Position numbers and translations under genes: made by a program
Shown here: positions 8,453 through 16,441 of the stretch, piece by piece
Layout of the letters: every line of letters begins with the position of its first letter
Numbering within the stretch: the first letter of the stretch is position 1
Assembly: GCF_009711715.1 (NCBI RefSeq)
Contig: NZ_VENF01000008.1
Coordinates: forward strand, 1-46,967
Length of the DNA: 46,967 nucleotides
From: Methylophaga sp.
GTDB taxonomy: Bacteria; Pseudomonadota; Gammaproteobacteria; Nitrosococcales; Methylophagaceae
Direction of reading: 5' to 3'
Notes under the pieces: generated by a model
Told to the model about the DNA's origin: nothing
The model's database searches: none
Seen by the model: only the letters and a program-made list of their open reading frames with translations

Positions 8453-9310
8453 ATGACGCCGAAGACATCACTTGAATATCAGAAGCTAGCTAAACACTTT
8501 TTGGCAACCAAAATTCAGGGGGATCTTGGCATTGATAATATCAAGTCAGCTCTGATTGAACTCGCCTCTCATTACCGCCCGGCATATTGGCGTCGTCTCC
8601 GCTGTGCTATTAAACATGCCTTATTCCTCGCTGGTAAAAAAGAGGCGGCAAATATCATTGGTAACCTCGAAAATCCATTAACCAAAAAAAATACAGGTAA
8701 TAGCAAAGACATAAAACCAAAGCAAAAGCGCATCAAGTCTGTGTCATTTGATGAACACATACATCTGATGAAGCACTTCAGAGCTCGCTGTGATGCCTCC
8801 ATGCTTGGTGCACTTCAAATTGCCTGGCTGGTTGGGTGTAGGCCTGCAGAAATGCCCTACATTCGCCTTCATGACAACTGTACGGTGTTTATACCCAGCG
8901 CCAAAAAAACCGCCGATGGCAAGCGAGGTTTGGACCGGACCATTTCACTCAACCAAAAGTCATATGATCTTCTTCGTCATTCTATCGCCCTCTTGCACCA
9001 AGAGTTGGACTCGATGACGAAAGATCATGTGAAAGGTATGCATCGTATTCAGAGACGACTTCAAACAGCGACCAGTAAACTCTGGCCAAAAAAACGATAC
9101 AACATCACCCTGTATTCATACCGCCATCAGATGGGAAGCGAGCTTAAGGCTTCAGGAATGTCTCGTGAAGCTATTGCATTGATTATGGGCCATCAAGGTA
9201 TTAATTCGATCGACAAATACGGTGACCGGCGACTGGGAACCGGCAGAGTCCTTCCCGTTCCTTCTTATAACCTTACTCAAAAGGCCTCAGCTTCAAGTCT
9301 TTCAATCTGA
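8453..9310 (+). CDS. Tyrosine recombinase (integrase-like)
   Basis: A tyrosine-type site-specific recombinase of 285 aa. Residues 1 to about 95 form a helical core-binding region, and residues about 100-265 are catalytic. Visible active-site elements, numbered from the ATG, are Arg130 in VGCRPAEMP, the beta-hairpin Lys around 151-152 (SAKKTADGK), Tyr221-x-x-Arg224 followed by His225 in LYSYRHQM, His247 in MGHQG and the nucleophile Tyr256 in IDKYGDRR. The box-II His is replaced by Tyr, as I recall for some genomic-island recombinases. I used the ATG at 8453; a TTG at 8444 would add three residues, and neither has a clear ribosome-binding site. It lies 256 bp from a tRNA 3'-end fragment, which supports a role in integration. 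No excisionase or other element gene is seen. Confidence 0.85.
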   Translation: MTPKTSLEYQKLAKHFLATKIQGDLGIDNIKSALIELASHYRPAYWRRLRCAIKHALFLAGKKEAANIIGNLENPLTKKNTGNSKDIKPKQKRIKSVSFDEHIHLMKHFRARCDASMLGALQIAWLVGCRPAEMPYIRLHDNCTVFIPSAKKTADGKRGLDRTISLNQKSYDLLRHSIALLHQELDSMTKDHVKGMHRIQRRLQTATSKLWPKKRYNITLYSYRHQMGSELKASGMSREAIALIMGHQGINSIDKYGDRRLGTGRVLPVPSYNLTQKASASSLSI

Positions 9311-9440
9311 GGCAAGTAGGCAATAAAAGCCTTTGCTTTATACCGCTGGTAATCATCAGCACTAGCGGCACAAACATCATTAATAAACAAACCGAAACGA
9401 CATCAACTTGAAAAAAGATGGACCGCGATAATCGTCATTG

Positions 9441-9476
9441 TGCTACATTGACTGCTACAAAAACTGCTACAAAGAG
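9441..9476 (+). repeat. Three 12-bp phased direct repeats (TGCTACAnnnnn), candidate integrase arm sites
   Basis: TGCTACA begins at 9441, 9453 and 9465, exactly 12 bp apart: TGCTACATTGAC, TGCTACAAAAAC, TGCTACAAAGAG. The array lies between the recombinase gene and the tRNA-end fragment. Arm-type recombinase or directionality-factor sites commonly lie there; the role is inferred. Confidence 0.6.
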
Positions 9477-9560
9477 TATTTATTTAAAAATTTGGACAGT
9501 TAGGAATTTTGTTTAATATCAATAACTTGAACAAATAGTAAGTTGCTATCGTGTGTGAGT

Positions 9561-9588
9561 GTGTGTTCGATTCCCACCCTCGGTACCA
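9561..9588 (+). other. tRNA-Leu-like 3' end (T-arm, acceptor strand, CCA): att-site remnant
   Basis: The segment TTCGATTCCCACCCTCGGT followed by ACCA reads as a T-loop (TTCGATT), T-stem 3' strand, acceptor 3' strand CCTCGGT, discriminator A and encoded CCA. The acceptor would pair with GCCGAGG, the 5' start of a tRNA-Leu. Nothing resembling the remaining tRNA (D-arm, anticodon, GCCGAGG) lies upstream, and the T-stem 5' strand GTGTG mismatches at one position. It is therefore a duplicated 3' end left by tRNA-targeted integration, not a working tRNA. Confidence 0.75.
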
Positions 9589-9616
9589 AATTCCTTGCTG
9601 GTCTACGTAGCACTCT

Positions 9617-10000
9617 TTATGAGTCTCGATAACGCTCGACTTTGATTGATTCCAGCAGGCTCATGGGACTGAAGGGCTTGACGAAATAAGCATCTGCACC
9701 AGCTTCACCACCGACCCTGATATCTTCTGCCTGGCCTTTGGCGCTGAGTAAGATAATTTTGATATGCGCCGTTTTAGGGTTAGCTTTAAGTCGACGGCAT
9801 ACATCCACACCATCCATTTCCCCCGGCATCATAATGTCCAGAATTATTACATCCGGTTCAATTTCCGCCACCATCGACAAGGCTTCATTGGCATCCGTCG
9901 CCTCAAACAACTCGAAGTCGCTGAACTCCAGTGTCATTTTTAATAGTTCACGCAGCGTGTCATGATCATCGACGATCAATAATTTTTGTTTTTCAGCCAT
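9617..10000 (-). CDS. Single-domain response regulator (CheY-like receiver)
   Basis: A 127-aa stand-alone receiver domain. The acidic pocket is Asp11-Asp12, the phospho-acceptor is Asp55 (VIILDIMMPG), the switch position is Ser86 in LLSAKG and the conserved Lys is Lys108 in YFVKPF. No output domain is attached, so it must act by protein contact or as a phosphate-relay intermediate. Its start overlaps the end of the upstream kinase gene by 8 bp, which marks it as the partner of that kinase in a binding protein-kinase-receiver operon. It is the last gene of that operon. Its downstream target is not evident; the HTH-receiver protein encoded 2.8 kb upstream is one possibility. Confidence 0.9.
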   Translation of the reverse strand: MAEKQKLLIVDDHDTLRELLKMTLEFSDFELFEATDANEALSMVAEIEPDVIILDIMMPGEMDGVDVCRRLKANPKTAHIKIILLSAKGQAEDIRVGGEAGADAYFVKPFSPMSLLESIKVERYRDS

Positions 10001-11744
10001 GTGCTTTCAGCTCCACCTTGCTGTCCGCCGTGGGGATCCACAACGTCACTTGAGTGCCCTGCCCTAACTGACTGGTAATCTCCATATGACCATTATGCAG
10101 CGAGATAATCTCACTGGTCAGTGCCATACCCAGTCCGGTTCCCGGTATTGCCCCTGCGTTGTCTGCACGGTAGAACTTTTCACCGACATGTGCGAGTTGT
10201 TCTTCATTCATACCAATTCCTTGATCAGTGACCCGGATACCGAACCAGTCAGCCCCATCCTCCTGGTCTTGCTGCAGCACCGTATCGACGATCACAATAC
10301 CTCCCTCCTGAGAGTATTTGTAAGCATTGCTGAGAATATTCATCAACGCCTGTTTGAGCTTATTTGCATCAAACCAGATAGGTGCCCAGGGAGTTTCATC
10401 AGGTTGATAGATGAGCTGACACTGTTTATCTCCGCCGGCAATGAGTTCACAGCATTCGCTTACCACCGTGGCTGCTGATCCCTTTTCCAGCTTCAGCACA
10501 CCATCACTGCGGGCTTCAATCCTGGCAATGTCCAGCAAGTCATCAACAAGGTGTTTAAGATTTTGTGACTGCCGATTGATGGTTTCTGCAACAAACCGGG
10601 TTTTTTCCTGATCGTATTCATTCATTATCAGTAATTCACTGAACCCCATCACACTTGCCAGTGGGGTCCTCAGTTCATGTGCTGCTGTGGTCAGAAATTC
10701 ACTCTTCATTCGATCAACTTCACTTTCATGGGTGATATCACGCAGGTAATAGACTTCCGAAAATGTCTGCCGATCAGGGCTTTCAACTTGTTTACGGATG
10801 CAACGAAGAATTTTGAATTCCGGTGTGTGGACACGAAAATCAGACAGATCAATCAGGCTATCCAGCCACTTAACATCGGCGTGCACACGTTTGTCCAGCA
10901 TACTCACTAATAGCGCTTCGAACTCTCTGACTGGCTTACCACACAGGTTTTTGGCGCCTGCGCCCAGAATGCTAATCAATGCCGGATTAGTGTAGGTAAT
11001 CCGTTTGTTTGATGAGACCAGCAAAATCCCATCCGGACTCAGGTTTATCGCTTCATATTTTTCCCGGATCTGCCACATCATGTGTTCAAATGCTCTGCCG
11101 GTAGAAGCAATTTCATCATTGCCTTCCAACGGCAGAACAAAGTCGTCGTCACCGGCGGCGAACCGGTTCGATGCATGCTCCAGTAACTGAATTCGCCGGG
11201 CGATCCTGCCTGCCAGGATCCAGGTAACAAGCAATGCGATGAGGGTCATTACAATGGCCGCGGTGGCAAGCTTACGACTGGCCTCCAGCAACAATGCCCG
11301 TTCCTCATTAATCGAAAAACTCAGCAGCGCTTTACCTACGGTTGTGCCCTCGACCTCGAACGGATAAACAACATCAAAAAAACCATCCCGGGCATTCATC
11401 AGGTTGCTGTCAGCCCTGAATACACGCTCGGGATAATCAGCGCTACGCAGCTCGATCAGCGGTTTGTCGTATGAATAAACCTGAATATAATCAACTTGTT
11501 CCATAGCGAGGATCGAGGATGCGCCATCGTTAACTGCCGGCAGGTTCTCCGACAATACGTTTGGCTTGAGGGTGGTTCTAATCAGCTCCGTGAGACTTTC
11601 AGTCTGTACCAGAAACTGTTTGCTGAGCGAGCTGACGAGGATCTTCTGGCTGGTGAAGTACACCACCAGGAGAAAGACCATAAAAAGCAGGAAGGTGAGA
11701 CCCAGCGTCTTGAGGCGGAAAGATCCTGTCACTCTTTGCTTCAT
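9993..11744 (-). CDS. Membrane sensor histidine kinase (periplasmic sensor, HAMP, PAS, HisKA, HATPase)
   Basis: A 583-aa inner-membrane kinase. TM1 is at about residues 15-32, a periplasmic sensor at about 33-160, TM2 at about 161-180, HAMP to about 232, a PAS-like domain at about 235-340, the HisKA domain with His356 in AAHELRTPL, and a C-terminal ATPase domain. The ATPase domain shows the N box (NILSNAYKYS), G1 (DQGIGM) and G2 (GTGLGM), all intact. It lies 9 bp after a PhnD-like periplasmic binding protein and overlaps a receiver gene by 8 bp. The arrangement suggests that the binding protein presents a ligand to the periplasmic sensor. The signal is unknown. No transport permease is nearby, which argues for sensing rather than uptake. 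Confidence 0.9.
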   Translation of the reverse strand: MKQRVTGSFRLKTLGLTFLLFMVFLLVVYFTSQKILVSSLSKQFLVQTESLTELIRTTLKPNVLSENLPAVNDGASSILAMEQVDYIQVYSYDKPLIELRSADYPERVFRADSNLMNARDGFFDVVYPFEVEGTTVGKALLSFSINEERALLLEASRKLATAAIVMTLIALLVTWILAGRIARRIQLLEHASNRFAAGDDDFVLPLEGNDEIASTGRAFEHMMWQIREKYEAINLSPDGILLVSSNKRITYTNPALISILGAGAKNLCGKPVREFEALLVSMLDKRVHADVKWLDSLIDLSDFRVHTPEFKILRCIRKQVESPDRQTFSEVYYLRDITHESEVDRMKSEFLTTAAHELRTPLASVMGFSELLIMNEYDQEKTRFVAETINRQSQNLKHLVDDLLDIARIEARSDGVLKLEKGSAATVVSECCELIAGGDKQCQLIYQPDETPWAPIWFDANKLKQALMNILSNAYKYSQEGGIVIVDTVLQQDQEDGADWFGIRVTDQGIGMNEEQLAHVGEKFYRADNAGAIPGTGLGMALTSEIISLHNGHMEITSQLGQGTQVTLWIPTADSKVELKAHG

Positions 11745-11753
11745 CCCCTCCTC

Positions 11754-12539
11754 CTATTCCGAGGTTTTTTCGCCCGTCCTGACAATGTCCCTGACTGATT
11801 TCACCTCTACCTGTGAAGCCTGCTCAGTTTTTTGGCTATCTGTCATCATTGAGTCGAGCGCCTCGGTCAGCCTGTCCCGTACTTGCCTGGAAGTGGCCTG
11901 AGGGTATGTGATTATGTAGCTATGCTTGTTGCTGGTGCGCCAGAGTATGCTGAACTGCTCATCGTTCTGGTCAAGCTCAGTGACCGGGACCAAGCCAGCC
12001 ACATGCAGCTTTTCTGAGATGGACTGGAGGATTTTGTCATAGGACAGCAGATTGTCTCTCAAAGCAGTGACACCACTGGCAGAGAGAAACTGATCCAGCG
12101 CTTTCACGTTGACTGCTTTTTCATCCTGTTTGACCGCCAGCAGGCCCCCTTCCAGTTCGGCAATCCCCGCTATGCCCGGTCCGGTGACCAATGCCATTTC
12201 ATTACTTCCCTGGCTGGTTGTCAGCTCGGCCAGGTAGGAAAGCTGATGTTTCTTCCTGAAAATGGTAAAAAGATACTGATCAGTGATTACCAGATCATAT
12301 TCACCGGCAGTCAGGCGCTGGTTGAACTCGAGTAAATCCGGTGCAGTGGCGAATCGAAGTGCAATACCGCTTTTTGTCTCAAGCTCTTCCAGGAAAGGGA
12401 TCCAGAATTCCGCCAGCGAGATGCTGTTCTCACCATTAGGGGATATGCCGATTTTTAATGGTGCCGCGGTGGCCGAGAGCGCCGGCACAAACAGGGCTAT
12501 CAGCCCCAGCACCAGAAAAAAATGTAACGATCTATTCAT
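11754..12539 (-). CDS. PhnD-like periplasmic solute-binding protein linked to a sensor kinase
   Basis: A 261-aa secreted protein with a signal peptide (about residues 1-25, cleaved near ATA-APL). The mature part follows the phosphonate/phosphate-type binding-protein pattern: LKIGISPNGE at the start, then FWIPFLEELETKSG, RLTAGEYDLVITDQYLF and QATSRQVRDRLTEALDSM near the end. The start at 12539 is chosen because GAGGG precedes it; a start 21 bases earlier would lack a normal signal peptide. The gene is the first of three in an operon with the kinase and receiver. Family members couple to ABC transporters or to sensor kinases; with no permease or ATPase here, the second use is more likely. Ligand identity cannot be read from sequence. 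Confidence 0.82.
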   Translation of the reverse strand: MNRSLHFFLVLGLIALFVPALSATAAPLKIGISPNGENSISLAEFWIPFLEELETKSGIALRFATAPDLLEFNQRLTAGEYDLVITDQYLFTIFRKKHQLSYLAELTTSQGSNEMALVTGPGIAGIAELEGGLLAVKQDEKAVNVKALDQFLSASGVTALRDNLLSYDKILQSISEKLHVAGLVPVTELDQNDEQFSILWRTSNKHSYIITYPQATSRQVRDRLTEALDSMMTDSQKTEQASQVEVKSVRDIVRTGEKTSE

Positions 12540-12593
12540 TAATCCCTCTTCAATCAGCACATACTCGAATCATCAAAATAACTCTCTGATACG

Positions 12594-12749
12594 ATGCTTA
12601 TAATTGATACCCACCCGGTGCCTGAATCCACTCCGGGGCTGTCACAGCTGATTGAAAAAGAAATATCCATATTCCTTTCCTTCAAAGCATTTGCTGATCT
12701 TGACGCTATCAGGAAGCTGGTTCCATCTGGGAATCAGCTACAGGTCTAG
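12594..12749 (+). pseudogene. Short open frame resembling the N-terminus of a receiver domain
   Basis: The 51-codon frame begins MLIIDTHPVPESTPGLSQLI, close to the beta1-alpha1 start of NarL-type receivers (LIVDDHPLVREGL). It stops before the phospho-acceptor strand, and no continuation is seen in other frames downstream. It lies opposite in direction to its neighbours. It is probably the stump of a lost regulator; chance resemblance is possible. Confidence 0.3.
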
Positions 12750-12828
12750 ATTCTGCTTTAAAAGTAGAAATATGACAAGATTACAACGGTTTAAAAACGG
12801 AAATTAGTGAATAAAGTCTCAGATTTCA

Positions 12829-13449
12829 TCAGACCTCAATGTTCACATGCTCCTTAACCAGACGTTGGATCCGGGCAAAAGGAATCGGTTTTTCTTCAAC
12901 AAGGACGTTATCCGGCAGTTCATAATTCTGGTGAATTTCCTCCTTGTTAAGGCCTGTCACAACAACGATCTGACAGTGATCCATATCCGGATTTTGCTGG
13001 ATGATTTTGATCATGTGGCCACCGTCCATACGTGGCATACGCAGATCAGTGATAATAATGTCAGGTTTCTTGGAGCCGATTTGCAGCAAGGCATCGTAGC
13101 CATCATGGGCCAGGAAAACTTCTGTTTTAGGGGTTTGCCAGCTTTCAATCTGCATCTGGTACAGTTTGAGCAGGTCTTTATCGTCGTCAACTATCATCAC
13201 TCTGACGGCATCACCTGTAGCCCTTTCCGCTTTGGCTGCTGAATCAGCTGCTTCCAGAGACGCTTTATCAGGCCTGCCTTTGCCAAGTTCACGAGCCAGT
13301 CTGTCCACTTCCTGTGCGGTGATGCGACGATGTCCACCCAGTGTTTTAGTCACTTTAATCATGCCACTGTCTGCCCACATCTGTATGGTTCTCGGTGTGA
13401 CACCGAAAATCTTGGCGACTTTGGTTGTGGTGTAGAGTTGCTCTTCCAT
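12829..13449 (-). CDS. MerR/excisionase-type HTH fused to a response-regulator receiver
   Basis: A 206-aa regulator with an unusual domain order. Residues about 5-52 form a MerR-type helix-turn-helix (YTTTKVAKIFGVTPRTIQMW, then the wing GGHRRITAQEVDRL). A linker rich in Ala, Glu and Lys covers about 55-82, and residues about 83-203 form a receiver. The acidic pair is Asp88-Asp89, the phospho-acceptor Asp135 (IIITDLRMPRMDG), the switch Thr165 and Lys187 (EEKPIP). All are intact, so it should be phosphorylatable and bind DNA. It has no kinase of its own and lies upstream of the sensor operon on the same strand, so that kinase is a plausible partner. Classical response regulators place the receiver first; here the DNA-binding part is first. 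The ribosome-binding site is weak. Confidence 0.85.
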   Translation of the reverse strand: MEEQLYTTTKVAKIFGVTPRTIQMWADSGMIKVTKTLGGHRRITAQEVDRLARELGKGRPDKASLEAADSAAKAERATGDAVRVMIVDDDKDLLKLYQMQIESWQTPKTEVFLAHDGYDALLQIGSKKPDIIITDLRMPRMDGGHMIKIIQQNPDMDHCQIVVVTGLNKEEIHQNYELPDNVLVEEKPIPFARIQRLVKEHVNIEV

Positions 13450-13642
13450 AATTTAATGTCTACCTTAAAATCTTGCTCGCAACATTTTATATAACTTGCC
13501 AGCCCAATGCTTTAAAAAGAATAAGAATTATACGCCCGCAAACAAATTATTTTCTGTTTTTTCTGAATAAGCCCGAGCCAGTTCACAGATCAATGTCACG
13601 AGATACCATATGCATACAGGTCACTCCGTCAGAAGAATGTGA

Positions 13643-13882
13643 ATGCTGAACAATTATGACGATGATTTGGCTGCCATCGTTTTTAATCACTTCGGTGATA
13701 TCGTCTACTGCAACAATCCTGCTGTCGCACTTCTTGAGGGAAGTCATATCAAGCTGATTTCATCCAAGCAAATCCGGTTAATCACACTCAGCCTGATAAA
13801 CAGATTGATAACTGCCCCCGATCATTTTCCACACATCCAATCTGCATTTTCTCTGCCACCTTCATCAGCTACACATTACTAA
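13643..13882 (+). CDS. Small PAS-like protein or fragment
   Basis: A 79-codon frame: residues 8-45 (LAAIVFNHFGDIVYCNNPAVALLEG and on to the KQIRLI stretch) resemble the PAS-like N-terminus of certain LuxR-type regulators (VLVD..GRVL.AN.AA..LL). No LuxR helix-turn-helix follows in any frame before the next gene at 14096, so it is either a truncated regulator or a small free-standing protein. AGAAG lies about 8 bases before the ATG. Confidence that it is expressed is low. Confidence 0.4.
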   Translation: MLNNYDDDLAAIVFNHFGDIVYCNNPAVALLEGSHIKLISSKQIRLITLSLINRLITAPDHFPHIQSAFSLPPSSATHY

Positions 13883-13946
13883 GACTGGTTCAACCGAACA
13901 CTCATGAGGTCTCGAAACCACGACTTTCCTTTTTCCGGCGCCAATT

Positions 13947-13965
13947 CTCCTACAAATCGTAGGAG
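13947..13965. promoter_or_regulatory. 19-bp dyad upstream of the DUF2789-fumC pair
   Basis: Perfect 7-bp arms CTCCTAC and GTAGGAG enclose a 5-nt spacer. There is no T-tract, and it lies about 130 bp upstream of the DUF2789 start, so an operator is more likely than a terminator. The core CTAC-N5-GTAG recurs at 19098-19110 before cfa. Confidence 0.4.
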
Positions 13966-14095
13966 TATATCAAATTAAGATGCCAAATCAGACAGTTGCA
14001 CCCAGTAGCAAACGATTTTCAGCCTCGGCTTTGCTAATAGGTCTGACTCGCGTAAGCTGGAACTCATAAGGATTTTCTGTCCGGAGGAAACGTTT

Positions 14096-14326
14096 ATGGA
14101 GGCGACTTTTCATTCATTGGAAAATCTGTTCCTGCAACTTGGTCTGGATAATGACCCGGCCGCGATTGATGCTTTCATAAGAGAAAACAAACTGGAAGCG
14201 GATGAAGCATTGGAAGATGCCCCTTTCTGGACGCCCAGTCAGGCCGCTTTTATCCAGGAATGCCTGACCGACGATTCTGACTGGGCAGAGGTGGTCGATC
14301 AACTTAACGTTTTACTTCATGAGTGA
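14096..14326 (+). CDS. DUF2789 family protein
   Basis: A 76-aa acidic cytoplasmic protein. I recognise it as DUF2789 from the opening (MEATFHSLENLFLQLGLDND) and the C-terminal pattern DAPFWTPSQAAFIQECL then DDSDWAEVVDQL. Function is unknown. GGAGGAAACG just before the ATG is a strong ribosome-binding site. Its last codons overlap the start of fumC by 8 bp (ATGAGTGA), so the two are translationally coupled. No enzyme motif is visible. Confidence 0.85.
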   Translation: MEATFHSLENLFLQLGLDNDPAAIDAFIRENKLEADEALEDAPFWTPSQAAFIQECLTDDSDWAEVVDQLNVLLHE

Positions 14327-15680
14327 CGTCACCCCACGGCCTGAACTGACGCTCTGGGGGCAGCAAACCGATGCGGCCCTGCACCATTTCCGGGTGGGTC
14401 AGGAAACACTGCCCGAAGTGATGATCCATGCCTACGGCCAGCTCAAATTTTGTGCGGCGGATACCCACCTGAAGCAGGGCAGACTGGAACAGACGATTGC
14501 TGAAGCAATCAAACAGGCTGCCCGACAATTGTTCACTGGGGAGTTGGATAATCAGTTTCCGCTTTCACTCTGGCAGTCCGGTTCAGGAACACAATCGCAC
14601 ATGAATGTTAACGAAGTGTTGGCAACCCTCGCTACTCAGGCACTTGAAGGCAGGCAACGCGTTCATCCCAATGATCATTGTAATCTCGGTCAGTCGACCA
14701 ATGACAGCTTCCCCACCGCACTGCATATTGCCTGTGTCACCCTGCTGAAAAAGGGGCTGCTACCCACACTTCAGCAACTCATACAACAGTTTGAATTGCT
14801 GGCGGGGCGCTGGCAGCACATACTGAAAACCGGCAGAACCCACCTGCAGGATGCAACGCCGCTATCACTGGGCCAGGAATTTTCTGCCTATGCCGCGCAA
14901 CTGAGTCAGTCTGAGCAGCGGCTGACGGCAAATCTGCCTGAATTACTGTCATTAACGATGGGTGGCACTGCCGTCGGAACCGGCATCAATACCCGATCCG
15001 ATTTTGCGGCCACATTCTGTGCCGGGCTCAATGATCTGACCGGCTTCGAATTCACACCCTGCGATAACTTTTTCGCAGCCCAGGCCTGTCATGATGCCAT
15101 AGTTCAGCTCTCTGGCAGCCTCAATACGCTGGCCAGCAGTCTAAACAAGATTGCCAGCGATCTGCGCCTGATGGCTTCCGGACCCCGCTGTGGACTGGGT
15201 GAACTGACATTACCCGCTAATGAACCCGGCTCCTCCATCATGCCGGGTAAAGTAAACCCTTCTCAGTGCGAAATGCTTAATATGGTTTGCGCCCAGATCA
15301 TGGGGAATCACCAGACCATTACCATCGCCAATGCCCAGGGACAGTTTCAGCTCAATACCTTTAAACCGGTCATAGCGCTCAATATCATTCAGTCTCTGGA
15401 ATTGTTGACGGATGCCTTATCCAGCTTTGATGAGTTCTGTGTGAGTGGCATTGAAGCGAATGAAACGCAACTACAGACAACCATGTCACAAAGCCTGATG
15501 CTTGCCACCGCACTGACACCGCATCTGGGTTATGACAAGGTTAGTGAAATCGTTGATTACGCCAGCAAACAGAAGCTCAGCCTCCGACAGGCCGTGATCG
15601 ATCTTCAGGCGATGAGCGCTGAGGACTATGACAGACTCATCCGTCCCGAGGAAATGATTACCCCACGCCAGAACCGCTAG
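14319..15680 (+). CDS. fumC: Class II fumarate hydratase
   Basis: Iron-free fumarase, which interconverts fumarate and L-malate in the TCA cycle; cytoplasmic homotetramer. At 453 aa it has the usual length. Signatures in order are [14 protein letters not shown] (about residue 88), [17 protein letters not shown] (about 174), [10 protein letters not shown] (about 216) and the fumarase/aspartase loop [17 protein letters not shown] (about 308), which contains the catalytic serine. The combination THLQDA plus [11 protein letters not shown] separates it from aspartase and argininosuccinate lyase. It overlaps the upstream DUF2789 gene by 8 bp. Its 3' end overlaps the convergent slipin gene by 4 bp. 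Confidence 0.95.
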   Translation: MSDVTPRPELTLWGQQTDAALHHFRVGQETLPEVMIHAYGQLKFCAADTHLKQGRLEQTIAEAIKQAARQLFTGELDNQFPLSLWQSGSGTQSHMNVNEVLATLATQALEGRQRVHPNDHCNLGQSTNDSFPTALHIACVTLLKKGLLPTLQQLIQQFELLAGRWQHILKTGRTHLQDATPLSLGQEFSAYAAQLSQSEQRLTANLPELLSLTMGGTAVGTGINTRSDFAATFCAGLNDLTGFEFTPCDNFFAAQACHDAIVQLSGSLNTLASSLNKIASDLRLMASGPRCGLGELTLPANEPGSSIMPGKVNPSQCEMLNMVCAQIMGNHQTITIANAQGQFQLNTFKPVIALNIIQSLELLTDALSSFDEFCVSGIEANETQLQTTMSQSLMLATALTPHLGYDKVSEIVDYASKQKLSLRQAVIDLQAMSAEDYDRLIRPEEMITPRQNR

Positions 15681-16441
15681 CCATTGCCTTTCCTGTCACT
15701 CAGCGATCTCATGGCATCAAGTAACTCGACTGGCAATGGGAAAACAATTGTCGAGGATTTATCCCCGGCAATATCAGTCAGCGTCTGCAGATAACGCAAT
15801 TGAAGTGACTGCGGTTGTTTTGCCAGGATCTCGGCGGCCTGTTGCAGTTTTTCGGATGCCTGTAACTCCCCTTCAGCATGAATCACTTTGGCACGACGGC
15901 TACGTTCTGCCTCCGCCTGCTTGGCAATCGCACGAATCATGCTCTCATCCAGATCAACATGTTTAATTTCGACATTGGCCACCTTGATACCCCAGGCATC
16001 GGTCTGGGAATCCAGAATGGACTGAATATCGTTATTCAGCTTATCGCGCTCTGACAGCATTTCATCCAGTTCATGTTGACCCAGAACCGACCTGAGCGTC
16101 GTTTGGGCTAACTGGCTGGTGGCATCGTAGTATTGTTCAACCTGAATAATCGCTTTTTGCGGATCAATTACCCGGAAATAGACAACCGCATTCACATGAA
16201 CTGAAACGTTATCCTGAGAAATGACATCCTGGGTAGGCACATCCATAACAATGGTTCGTAAATCCACCCTCACCATTTGCTGGATAAACGGAATGATGAT
16301 GATAAAACCGGGGCCTTTCACCTTGTAAAAACGGCCCAGCAGGAAGACCACGCCACGTTCATATTCCCGTAAAATCCTTACAGCACTGATCAAAAGCGCG
16401 ATGATGGCTATCGCCACAACCGCCATAAATTGTAAAGTCAT
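15677..16441 (-). CDS. Slipin (stomatin-like SPFH-domain protein)
   Basis: A 254-aa membrane-anchored SPFH protein. Residues about 5-24 form the N-terminal membrane segment. The SPFH core follows ([20 protein letters not shown], then [21 protein letters not shown] and [13 protein letters not shown]), then a coiled-coil region rich in Glu, Ala and Lys (about 180-215). Such proteins form rings or microdomains in the inner membrane and associate with NfeD partners. The gene overlaps the NfeD gene by 4 bp (ATGA), which is the standard slipin/NfeD operon. It is the second gene, and its end overlaps the convergent fumC end. QmcA is a related subfamily; the NfeD1b partner favours slipin. Confidence 0.92.
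   Translation of the reverse strand: MTLQFMAVVAIAIIALLISAVRILREYERGVVFLLGRFYKVKGPGFIIIIPFIQQMVRVDLRTIVMDVPTQDVISQDNVSVHVNAVVYFRVIDPQKAIIQVEQYYDATSQLAQTTLRSVLGQHELDEMLSERDKLNNDIQSILDSQTDAWGIKVANVEIKHVDLDESMIRAIAKQAEAERSRRAKVIHAEGELQASEKLQQAAEILAKQPQSLQLRYLQTLTDIAGDKSSTIVFPLPVELLDAMRSLSDRKGNG

Larger units (their letters stand above)
9311..9616. other. Non-coding segment between recombinase and receiver gene: candidate attachment region
   Basis: This segment has no gene. It holds three 12-bp direct repeats at 9441-9476 and a tRNA-Leu-like 3' end at 9561-9588, both listed separately. The rest shows nothing I can interpret. Confidence 0.6.

Noticed and set aside
9441..9476. CRISPR array
   Set aside because: The repeats are 12 bp with no spacers and only three copies.
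9561..9588. A complete tRNA gene
   Set aside because: Only the T-arm and acceptor 3' strand can be found; no D-arm, anticodon arm or 5' acceptor strand lies upstream.
13947..13965. Rho-independent terminator
   Set aside because: The dyad is not followed by a T-tract on either strand and lies upstream of DUF2789, so an operator is more likely.
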